The position numbers and the translations under genes are program-made. From NCBI RefSeq assembly GCF_014204915.1, contig NZ_JACHMH010000001.1:3183001-3247000 (forward strand): a stretch of 64,000 bases of DNA. Reading direction: 5' to 3'. Below, piece by piece: positions 50,047 through 57,471 of the stretch. Each line of letters begins with the position of its first letter. The stretch's first letter is position 1. Origin of the DNA: Crossiella cryophila (lineage in GTDB: Bacteria > Actinomycetota > Actinomycetes > Mycobacteriales > Pseudonocardiaceae). The notes beneath the pieces are model-generated. The model was not told the origin of the DNA. It ran no database searches and saw nothing but the letters and a program-made list of their open reading frames with translations.

Positions 50047-53013
50047 TCAGCCCTTGTCGTGGGCGTCCAGGGCGGGCCCGAGCACCCGGCCGACGCTGGC
50101 CCGCGAGGTCACGCCGAGCTTGGTGAACACGTGTGACACGTGGGTCTCCACCGTGCGGATGCCGATGAACAGCTTCTCAGCAATCTGCTGATTGGTGTGC
50201 CCGTCGAGCACAAGTCGGGCGATTTCGAGTTCTCGCGGTGACAATCCGAACGGCCCGCTCTGCTTCGGTCCACCTGGGACGGCCACCCGGACACCCAGGC
50301 GGCGGGTGGCCCGCAGCGCCTCGGCCCGCAGTGATTTCGCCCTGCAGGCGGCGAAGGCATCGGCCGCGGTCGCCAGCTCGGGCAGGGCCCTGACCCGGTC
50401 TTTCGCCGCGGTGAAGGCGAGTCCGGCGCGCAGCCGGGCGCGGGCGGCGTCCAGTTTGAGCCCGGCCTGTTCGAGCACGGCGGCGCAGCGCAGCGCCAGT
50501 TCGGCGGCGGCGGCCGGATCGGTGCCGGTCAGCGCGTGCGCCCGGACCGTGCCTGCCAGCGCCCGGTTGATCTCCAGCGCCGGGTCGGCGATCCGCTCGG
50601 CGCGGTCGGCCCAGGCGGCGGCCTCGGCCCAGCGGCCCGCGCCTGCCAGCAGGTGCGCCATGGCCTCGCAGCAGAACAGCAGCATCGGCTGGTCCCGCTG
50701 CACCGACTCCAGCAGGTCGCACACCTCGTCCGCGGCGGCCCCGTCCAGGTCGCCGGAGTGGGCCACCGCGATGGCCTGGGCGACCCTGGCCCGCAGCCCC
50801 CACCACTCGGGCACCAGGCCACCGGCCTCGGTCGCCTCGGCGGCCACCCGCAGTGCCTCGGTGTGTTCGCCGGACCAGGTCAGCAGCAGCGAACGGGAGC
50901 CGAGTGCCATCGCCATGGACTGCTGCGAGCCGCCGACCCTGGCCATGTCGATGGCCTCCTCAGTCAGCGTGAACGCCTCGTCCATGTCGCCGAGCACCGC
51001 CGCCGCCTGGGCCTGACCGACCAGCAGCGGGGGGAGGATGTAGTTCTGGCCGGTGTTGCGGGCGATCTCCACCACCCGCTCGAACCGGGGCAGCGCGTTG
51101 CGGTAGCGGCCGGTGAGCAGGTCGCTGAAGCAGAGCCAGGTGAAGGCGTCCAGCCAGGGCGCGAGGTCGGTGGCGGTGGCGGTGACCAGCACCCGGTCGG
51201 CCTCGTCGAGCAGGGCCAGGCCGCGCGCGCCGTCCCCGCCGGCGATGGCGGGCATCGGCCGGAGCGCGGCCACGGCGTAGGCGATCGGCTGCGGCACCAG
51301 CTCGGTGGGCACCTGGTCGAGCAGCCGGGTGGACTCGGCGTACTCCGCCGACCAGATGGCCTCCACGGCCAGCCGCAGGTGCAGTGGTCCGGCGTGCTGG
51401 ATGGCCTCGGCCGGGACCGCGCGCAGTTCCCGCTGCAGCAGGGCACGCGCCTCGACCGCCCGGCCGAGCAGCCGGGTCACCCTGGCGTAGATGTTGCCCG
51501 CGACCATCGCCCGCTGCTGGTATGCCTGCGCGGGCAGCCGTTCCAGCACGTCCAGCGCGGTGCCGCTGGCCTCGGTGAACTGGCTGGTCACGCCCTGGGC
51601 GGCGGCCAGTTCGATGAGCAGCTGGATCCGGTCGCCGGTGTTGGCCGGGATGTCCGGCAGCAGCCGCAGCGCCTGGGTGAGCCAGTAGGAGGCGGTCATC
51701 GGCGCGCGCGGCGCGACCGAGCGGGCGGCCTGGGTGAGCACGCCGACCGCGTCGACGTCGCCGAACCCGGCCGAGCGGACCACGTGCCTGGCCAGCTGCG
51801 GCGCGGGCGCGTTGAGCTTCTGCAGGTAGGCCGCGACCCGGCCGTGGGTGGCCATCCGCCAGCCCGCGGAGGCCGAGGTGTAGGCGGTGTGCCGGACCAG
51901 CGGGTGCCGGAAGCGGAAGCGGCCAGGGGTCGGCGCGATCCGCACCACGTCCCGGCCGACCAGCTCGTCCAGCACGGTCAGCGCCTCGCCGTCGGACAGC
52001 TCAGCGGCGGCGGCCGCGGCGGCGGGCTCGAACTCATCGCCCACCACGGCGGCGGCGTGCGCGATCAGCAGCGCCTTGGAGGAGAGCTGACCCAGTTCCA
52101 CCTGCAGTGCCGAGCGCACCGCGTCCGGCACATCGCGCAGCGCGTCCTCGGCCAGGTCGCCGGTGATCTGGGCCAGCGGGTTGCCGTTGCCGTTCTCCGC
52201 CCTGGACAGCGCTTCCAGGTAGAACGGGTTGCCGCCGCTGGACTCGTACAGCCTGCGCCGCTTCGCCTGGCTCATCCCTGGACCGAGGAACTCCTCGGTC
52301 TCCTTCTGCGACAGCGGACTCACCGTCACCCGGGTGCCCTGACCGGCCGGCACCTGGGACAGCGCGGTGCGCAGCCGGGCGGAGACCTGCGCCGGCCGGT
52401 AGGCCACCGCGATCACGACCTGCCCGCGCGGGGGATGCCGCACCAGGTAGTCGAGCAGTTCGATGGTGGCCTCATCGGCCCAGTGCACGTCGTCGAGCAG
52501 CAGGGTCAGCCCGGAGGACTCGGCGAGCACCTCCAGCAGCGTGCGCACGGCGCGGTGCAGCCGGTAGCGCGCGCCACCGGCCCCGGCCGGGATCGGCACC
52601 TGCGGCAGGTCGATGGTCAGCCCGGGGAAGACCGAGGACAGCAACCGCGCCTCGGGCAGCGGCAGCCGCCGGGTCAGCAGGCCGATCTGGGATTCGAGGT
52701 GGTCGTCCAGGGCGTCGACCACCGCGGCGAAGGGCGCGTCCTGCTCGAACTCGGCCGCCCGGCCGGCCAGGGTGGCCATGCCCAGTTCACGGGCCTGGTT
52801 CGCCACTTCGGTGACCAGCCGGGACTTGCCGACGCCGGGCTCGCCGACCAGCTCGACCAGGAAGAAGGTCTTGCGGGTGGAGCGCTTCAGCGTGTTGCCG
52901 AGGACCTTGAGCAACGGCTGCCGTCCGACCAGCGGACGCAGCGTCGGGTCTGCCGTCGGGGTGATCTGCTGATCCCGCCGACCGGACATCGTTTCCGAAC
53001 CCCCCACCCACAT
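50047..53013 (-). CDS. Large ATP-binding LuxR-family (LAL-type) transcriptional regulator
   Basis: A 988-residue regulator. The N-terminal AAA-type ATPase has LVGRQPLLKVLGNTL, Walker A VGEPGVGKSRL near residue 56 and Walker B LTLLLDDVHWADE near residue 165. The middle 600 residues are helical, tetratricopeptide-like. The C-terminus carries a LuxR helix-turn-helix (FGLSPRELEIARLVLDGHTN, then IGIRTVETHVSHVFTKLGV). LAL regulators act as ATP-dependent activators of catabolic or secondary-metabolite genes. I keep the first ATG; an in-frame ATG at 52989 preceded by a G-run is equally possible. It lies directly upstream of the hydrolase-GMC-patatin operon on the same strand and may control it. Confidence 0.92.
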   Translation of the reverse strand: MWVGGSETMSGRRDQQITPTADPTLRPLVGRQPLLKVLGNTLKRSTRKTFFLVELVGEPGVGKSRLVTEVANQARELGMATLAGRAAEFEQDAPFAAVVDALDDHLESQIGLLTRRLPLPEARLLSSVFPGLTIDLPQVPIPAGAGGARYRLHRAVRTLLEVLAESSGLTLLLDDVHWADEATIELLDYLVRHPPRGQVVIAVAYRPAQVSARLRTALSQVPAGQGTRVTVSPLSQKETEEFLGPGMSQAKRRRLYESSGGNPFYLEALSRAENGNGNPLAQITGDLAEDALRDVPDAVRSALQVELGQLSSKALLIAHAAAVVGDEFEPAAAAAAAELSDGEALTVLDELVGRDVVRIAPTPGRFRFRHPLVRHTAYTSASAGWRMATHGRVAAYLQKLNAPAPQLARHVVRSAGFGDVDAVGVLTQAARSVAPRAPMTASYWLTQALRLLPDIPANTGDRIQLLIELAAAQGVTSQFTEASGTALDVLERLPAQAYQQRAMVAGNIYARVTRLLGRAVEARALLQRELRAVPAEAIQHAGPLHLRLAVEAIWSAEYAESTRLLDQVPTELVPQPIAYAVAALRPMPAIAGGDGARGLALLDEADRVLVTATATDLAPWLDAFTWLCFSDLLTGRYRNALPRFERVVEIARNTGQNYILPPLLVGQAQAAAVLGDMDEAFTLTEEAIDMARVGGSQQSMAMALGSRSLLLTWSGEHTEALRVAAEATEAGGLVPEWWGLRARVAQAIAVAHSGDLDGAAADEVCDLLESVQRDQPMLLFCCEAMAHLLAGAGRWAEAAAWADRAERIADPALEINRALAGTVRAHALTGTDPAAAAELALRCAAVLEQAGLKLDAARARLRAGLAFTAAKDRVRALPELATAADAFAACRAKSLRAEALRATRRLGVRVAVPGGPKQSGPFGLSPRELEIARLVLDGHTNQQIAEKLFIGIRTVETHVSHVFTKLGVTSRASVGRVLGPALDAHDKG

Positions 53014-53091
53014 CGCCGCCGCGGAGTGATTATGCCAGTCCCGCGGCGGCGACGCGGAGCCGTCCGATGGGGGGTTCTCCAGAGAAGGTCC

Positions 53092-54105
53092 TCAGCCGGG
53101 CAGCGTGACCGAGTCCAGCTCGGCCAGCAGCCGGGCCTTGGTCGCCTCACCCGCGAAGGACACCTCGACCCCGGTGCGCGCGATCTCGACCAGTTGTTTC
53201 GCGGTCAGGCCCATCTTCTCGTGCGCGGCCAGGTACTCGCGGTTGAGGTCGGTGTCGAACATGCCGGGGTCGTCGGTGTTGAGCACCACCGGCACGCCCG
53301 CGGCCAACAGTTTTGGCAGCGGGTGATCTGCCAGGTCGAGCACCTCGCGGGTGCGCAGGTTGGAGTGCGGGGAGATCTCCAGCGGGATGCGGTGCTCGGC
53401 CAGGTAGGCGAGCAGCTTGGGATCCTGCACCGAGTGGATGCCGTGCCCGATCCGCACCGCGCCCAGATCGTGGATCGCCGACCACACCGACTCCGGGCCG
53501 GTGGTCTCCCCGGCGTGCGGCACGCTGGGCAGTCCGGCCTCGCGGGCCAGGTCGAACATGGGCTTGAACTGGCCCCGGGGCACGCCGATCTCCGGCCCGC
53601 CCAGCCCGAAGCCGACGGTGTGCGCGGGCTTGTGGTCCAGGTACCAGTTGACGGTCCGCCAGCCGGCCTCGACGCCCTGCTCGCCGGGGATGTCGTAGAT
53701 CCAGTTCAGCTCGACGCCGTGTTCGGCCGCGGCCCGCTCCCGGCCGGTGGCCAGCGCCCGGACCAGGTCCTCATCGCCGATGCCCGCGTTGAAGTGGTTG
53801 ACCGGGGTGACGGTGACCTCGGCGTAGCGGACCTGGTTGGCGGCCAGGTCGCGGGCCAGGCCGACCAGCAGGGTGACCACGTCGTCCTCGGTGGTGACCA
53901 GCCTGCCCAGTGCGCCGATGACCTGGATGAAGTGCGCGAAGTCGGTGAACTCGTAGTAGCGGGCCAGTTCGGCCCGGTCGGTGGGGACGCCGCGGTGCGG
54001 GTGCCTGCGGGCCAGTTCCAGCACGGTGTCCACCGAGGCGGCGCCGACCAGGTGTACGTGCAGCTCGGCCTTTGGCAGGGCGGCGACGAAGGAACGCATG
54101 TCCAT
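53092..54105 (-). CDS. Adenosine deaminase-family amidohydrolase
   Basis: A 337-residue enzyme. Zinc and catalytic motifs are KAELHVHLVGAAS at residues 10-22, SVPHAGETTG near residue 190, GHGIHSVQDP, SPHSNLRT and LNTDDPGMFDT. The family deaminates adenosine, adenine or aminodeoxyfutalosine; the HVHLVG start, with valine where classical enzymes have aspartate (HxHLDG), is seen in an actinobacterial branch whose substrate I cannot state. The ATG at 54105 with AAAGG about eight bases upstream is chosen; an ATG six bases on is the alternative. Its neighbours give no pathway. Confidence 0.88.
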   Translation of the reverse strand: MDMRSFVAALPKAELHVHLVGAASVDTVLELARRHPHRGVPTDRAELARYYEFTDFAHFIQVIGALGRLVTTEDDVVTLLVGLARDLAANQVRYAEVTVTPVNHFNAGIGDEDLVRALATGRERAAAEHGVELNWIYDIPGEQGVEAGWRTVNWYLDHKPAHTVGFGLGGPEIGVPRGQFKPMFDLAREAGLPSVPHAGETTGPESVWSAIHDLGAVRIGHGIHSVQDPKLLAYLAEHRIPLEISPHSNLRTREVLDLADHPLPKLLAAGVPVVLNTDDPGMFDTDLNREYLAAHEKMGLTAKQLVEIARTGVEVSFAGEATKARLLAELDSVTLPG

Positions 54106-54269
54106 GGGGATGACCTTTCGGTGAGGTGCGGTGGGCTGAGGGCGGAAGCCGCCGCTACCAGGCCAGGTCGCCCCGGGAGTGGTCGCTGCCGTACAGCGGC
54201 AGCAGCGCACCGGTCAACAAGGTCACCCGGTCAGTCTTGACCATCCGTTGGGAGCCGGTCAACGGGCTA

Positions 54270-54298
54270 TTGACACGCGCCACACCTCGGGAAAGGGT
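54270..54298 (+). promoter_or_regulatory. Candidate sigma-A-like promoter of the S15 peptidase gene
   Basis: TTGACA (54270-54275) is followed by 17 bases and AAGGGT (54293-54298). It lies 39 bases before the ATG. GGTCAAC and related words repeat just upstream (around 54210-54265), where an operator could be. Confidence 0.5.
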
Positions 54299-54337
54299 GC
54301 CGGTGCCAACCAGCACACAAGATCACCAGGAGTGCCC

Positions 54338-56182
54338 ATGAGGCGTGCTCGCAGTGTTCCGTTGACCGTGGCGCTCGCACTGACCGCGTTGCCGCTGACC
54401 GCGGCCCCCGCCGTGGCCGCCCCGCCGAGCGGTCCGGTGTTCGCCGACGGCGCGGCCCAACCGGTGTTCGACCCGAAGGACGTGTTGCGGGAGAACGTCT
54501 GGGTGCGCGCGCCGGTCGACTCCGACCGGGACGGCAAGGACGACGAGGCACACGCGCTGGTGGTGCGGCCCAAGGTGACCACCACGGGCCTGAAGGTGCC
54601 GGTGGTCTACCTGCCCAGCCCGTACTACGCGCCGACCAACGACGTGCCCAACCACAACGTCGACGTCGAGCTGCACGTGCCCAAGCGCCCCGGCCGCGAC
54701 GGCGCGGTCACCAGCGCCCGCACCGACGAGCGGGTCGAGGCCGCCGTGGGCGGACCGCGGGAGAAGCCGATCCCGGTGTCCCGCTACGAGGAGTACTTCA
54801 CCTCCCGCGGCTTCGCGGTGGTCTACGGCGAGTCCCTTGGCACCGGCGAGTCCACCGGCTGCCCCACCACCGGCGGCCGCAACGAGACCATCGGCGCGAA
54901 GTCCATTGTGGACTGGCTCAACGGCCGCGCCCCGGCCCGCGACGAGAAGGGCGCCGCCGCGACGGCGACCTGGAGCACCGGCAAGACCGGCATGATGGGC
55001 GTGTCCTACAACGGAACCCTGCCCAACGCGGTGGCCAGCACCGGGGTCAAGGGCCTGGAGGCCATCGTCCCGATCGCCGCGATCAGCAGCTGGTACGACT
55101 ACTACCGGGCTGATGGCGCGGTAGTCGCCCCCGGCACCTACCAGGGTGAGGACGCCGACGTGCTCGCCGAGTACGTCTACACCCGCACCGACCGCGAGGT
55201 CTGCAAGCCGATCATCGCCGAGGTCGCCACCGCCCAGGACCGGATCACCGGCGACTACAGCGAGTTCTGGGACGAGCGCAACTACCTCAACGACGTCCGC
55301 AAGGTGAAGGCCGCGACCCTGGTCGTGCACGGCCTCAACGACTGGAACGTCAAGACCAAGCACGCCGCGCAGTGGTACGAGCAGCTGCGCAAGCAGGGCA
55401 CCCCGCACAAGATCTGGTGGCACCAGTCCGGCCACTCCGACCCGTTCAGCCTGCGCAAGGACGAGTGGCTCAAGACCCTGAACCGCTGGTTCACCCGGTA
55501 CCTGTACAGCCAGCAGAACGGGGTGGAGCAGGAACCCCGCGCCACCGTGCAGCGTGAGGACAAGAGCTGGGTGCAGGAGGCCGAATGGCCAGCCCCCGGC
55601 ACCCGCGAGGTCGGCTTCCACCCGTTGCCCGGCGGCAACACCACCGGCGCCCTGAGCCACGTAGACGGAGTCCACGGCCGCCCGGTCCTGGAGAACATCG
55701 TCGACGACGCGAGCAAGAAGGCGGAGGACCTGACCGCGGCCGCCGAGTCCCCACACCGGCTGTCCTACTTCAGCGGCCCGGCCGCGGCCCCACTGCGCGT
55801 GTCCGGCACCGTCGGCGTGGACCTCAAGGTCTCCTTCACCCGCCCCGCCGCCAACCTCACGGCGTTGTTGGTCGACCGAGCCCCCGACGGCAAGAACCAC
55901 ATCATCACCCGAGGCTGGACCGACCCCCAGAACCGCACCAGCGAAGACCGCACCCAGCCCCTGCGCCCGGGAGTGCAGTACCGGGTGAACCTCGAGATGC
56001 AGCCGGACGACTACGTCCTGCCCGCAGGCCACAAACTCGGCCTGGTCCTGCTCTCCAGCGACTACGACTACACCCTGCGCCCCAAGCCCGGCGCCGGCCT
56101 GTCGGTCAACCTGAACCAGTCCGAGTTCACCCTCCCGATCGTGGGCGGCACCGCCGCGGCCCGAGCCGCCTTCGGCTCGTAG
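54338..56182 (+). CDS. Secreted Xaa-Pro dipeptidyl-peptidase (S15/CocE family)
   Basis: A 614-residue exported hydrolase. The signal peptide covers about residues 1-28 (VALALTALPLTAAPAVAA). The catalytic serine is in KTGMMGVSYNGTLPN near residue 227, the aspartate in HGLNDWNVKTKH near 335 and the histidine in HQSGHSDPF near 368; GESLGTGESTG is the oxyanion region. The C-terminal 200 residues are the usual jelly-roll domain (RVSGTVGVDLKVSFTRP; LVLLSSDYDYTLRPKPG). It would cut X-Pro dipeptides from peptides outside the cell. CAGGAG lies six bases before the ATG. A GTCCATTGTGGAC motif lies within it at 54901. Confidence 0.93.
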   Translation: MRRARSVPLTVALALTALPLTAAPAVAAPPSGPVFADGAAQPVFDPKDVLRENVWVRAPVDSDRDGKDDEAHALVVRPKVTTTGLKVPVVYLPSPYYAPTNDVPNHNVDVELHVPKRPGRDGAVTSARTDERVEAAVGGPREKPIPVSRYEEYFTSRGFAVVYGESLGTGESTGCPTTGGRNETIGAKSIVDWLNGRAPARDEKGAAATATWSTGKTGMMGVSYNGTLPNAVASTGVKGLEAIVPIAAISSWYDYYRADGAVVAPGTYQGEDADVLAEYVYTRTDREVCKPIIAEVATAQDRITGDYSEFWDERNYLNDVRKVKAATLVVHGLNDWNVKTKHAAQWYEQLRKQGTPHKIWWHQSGHSDPFSLRKDEWLKTLNRWFTRYLYSQQNGVEQEPRATVQREDKSWVQEAEWPAPGTREVGFHPLPGGNTTGALSHVDGVHGRPVLENIVDDASKKAEDLTAAAESPHRLSYFSGPAAAPLRVSGTVGVDLKVSFTRPAANLTALLVDRAPDGKNHIITRGWTDPQNRTSEDRTQPLRPGVQYRVNLEMQPDDYVLPAGHKLGLVLLSSDYDYTLRPKPGAGLSVNLNQSEFTLPIVGGTAAARAAFGS

Positions 56183-56194
56183 CCCACAACCCAA

Positions 56195-56424
56195 CCAACG
56201 GCGGCCCGGGGCCCATCCCCACCAACGGAGACCCACTGGTTCGCCCCAGCCAACGGCGACCCGCCGGTTCGCCCTAACCACCAGCGACCCCGACGGTTCA
56301 GTCCCAGCCAACGGAGACCCGCCGGTTCAGTCTCAACCACCAGCGACGCAGTCGGTTCAGGCCCAACCAACGGCGACCCGCCGCTCAGCCCGAACCGCCG
56401 GCGACCTCGCTGATCAACCCCAAC
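56195..56424. repeat. Imperfect tandem repeat of about 29 bp after the S15 gene
   Basis: Units opening with CCAACGGCGACCCGCCGGTT or a variant start at 56195, 56222, 56250, 56278, 56308, 56337, 56367 and 56395, a period of 27-30 bases. Alternate units are more alike (CCAACGG versus CCACCAG openings). Just beyond is a terminator. The 270 bases from there to the next promoter hold nothing recognisable. Confidence 0.75.
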
Positions 56425-56426
56425 CA

Positions 56427-56462
56427 CCGAGGCCCCCGAGCACCCAAGCTCGGGGGCCTCGG
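56427..56462. terminator. Strong hairpin downstream of the S15 gene
   Basis: CCGAGGCCCCCGAG (56427-56440) and CTCGGGGGCCTCGG (56449-56462) pair perfectly over 14 bases with an eight-base loop. It lies 245 bases after the peptidase stop, behind the tandem repeat. Confidence 0.8.
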
Positions 56463-56720
56463 CCTGTCCCCACCAGTGCCCCTGGGCCCGGCCGCCAGCA
56501 ACCCCGGCCAGCGTCGCCGGGCCTCTGCTCCTCGCTCCCGGCCTAGTCCCCGCCTGCCCTCCCTCCCTTCCCTGGGCCTTTCCGCCCCGCCCGAGTCGTC
56601 CAAACGTCGCGACCAGTCGTGATCAAGTCACCTGAACCGATTTCGAGAATTCTTAACCAAGTGCCGCCGCAGTTTGTATATGGTTTGTAGGCGGGTTGTA
56701 CAAGCCGCTGCTGTCCTGTC

Positions 56721-56742
56721 ACCTCCTCATCCCTGCGGAGGT
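56721..56742 (+). promoter_or_regulatory. Leader hairpin that hides the M23 gene ribosome-binding site
   Basis: ACCTCC (56721-56726) can pair with GGAGGT (56737-56742), the Shine-Dalgarno sequence ending three bases before the ATG at 56746. A loop of ten bases separates them. A plausible promoter lies about 60-90 bases upstream (TTAACC then TATATG after 18 bases), in unusually AT-rich DNA. Confidence 0.5.
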
Positions 56743-56745
56743 CAC

Positions 56746-57264
56746 ATGCCCAGCAAGCGTCTTGTCGCGGTGCTCGCCGGAGTCGTCGTCGCCCCCGTGC
56801 TGACCGTCGTGGTCGGCACGGGTTCGGCGAGCGCCGCACCCGCGTTCCAACTGCCGTTCCCCTGCGGACAGGTCTGGTCCGGACAGACCCGCACCAACCA
56901 CAACCCGCAACTGTCCATCGACTTCAACCGCGCCAACGACGAGGGGGACATCGTGGACGCCTCGGCCGCCGGCACGGTGACCGTCGTCGGCAACCTCGGC
57001 TCCACCAGCTACGGCCGGTGGATCGAGATCGACCACGGCGCGGGCTGGCGCACCCGGTACGCCCACCTGTCGGCGCAACGGGTCAGCGTCGGCCAGCGGG
57101 TCACCCGCGGTCAGCAGATCGGCAACGTCGGCAACACCGGTGGCTCCACCGGCGCACACCTGCACTTCGAGCAGCGCCTCAACGGCGCCGCCGTCCGCAT
57201 CGCCTTCAACGGCGCGGCCGCCCTGTATTACGGCACCCGGAACTACACCAGTCAGAACTGCTGA
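56746..57264 (+). CDS. Secreted M23-family metallopeptidase
   Basis: A 172-residue exported peptidase, essentially only a signal peptide (about residues 1-30, ending TGSASAAP) and a lysostaphin-type domain. The metal ligands are in NHNPQLSIDF and HLHFEQ near residue 142, with the second-shell histidine in RYAHLSAQRV. Such enzymes cut peptidoglycan cross-links or peptide bonds in the wall. GGAGG lies before the ATG but inside a possible hairpin. A frame extension to 56674 is rejected because the signal peptide begins here. Two hairpins follow the stop. Confidence 0.9.
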   Translation: MPSKRLVAVLAGVVVAPVLTVVVGTGSASAAPAFQLPFPCGQVWSGQTRTNHNPQLSIDFNRANDEGDIVDASAAGTVTVVGNLGSTSYGRWIEIDHGAGWRTRYAHLSAQRVSVGQRVTRGQQIGNVGNTGGSTGAHLHFEQRLNGAAVRIAFNGAAALYYGTRNYTSQNC

Positions 57265-57272
57265 CCCCTGAC

Positions 57273-57309
57273 GTGGCGCGTCAGATCGCCCCCCCCAGTG
57301 ACGCGCCAC
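57273..57309. terminator. First hairpin after the M23 gene
   Basis: GTGGCGCGTCA (57273-57283) pairs with TGACGCGCCAC (57299-57309), loop of 15 bases containing a run of eight C. It begins nine bases after the stop codon. Confidence 0.6.
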
Positions 57310-57312
57310 CCA

Positions 57313-57357
57313 CGGACCTCCCGGTCTCACCCCCCTGGGCCGGGAGGTCCGCTTTTT
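57313..57357 (+). terminator. Intrinsic terminator after the M23 gene
   Basis: CGGACCTCCCGG (57313-57324) and CCGGGAGGTCCG (57340-57351) form a perfect 12-pair stem, followed directly by C and five T. It is the most classical Rho-independent terminator in the window. Confidence 0.88.
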
Positions 57358-57471
57358 CCTGGGCGTGTCATCCGGCGTCCATCTGGCGGCTAGTCAAACT
57401 TCCCCCAGGTGCGTTGTGCTTTCTGTTGGCAATTCACCAAGCTGGATGTCCGTCCTGATCCGGAGGTCGCC

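Noticed and set aside
50536-54240. Very long open frame on the + strand, antisense to the LuxR-type regulator and deaminase genes
   Set aside because: It has no recognisable domain, its composition mirrors the real genes, and the minus strand carries complete, motif-rich proteins with ribosome-binding sites.
56600-56745. c-di-AMP (ydaO-type) riboswitch before the cell-wall peptidase
   Set aside because: Such riboswitches often precede wall hydrolases in actinomycetes, but the leader is too short and none of the conserved core words were found. Only a simple hairpin at the ribosome-binding site remains.
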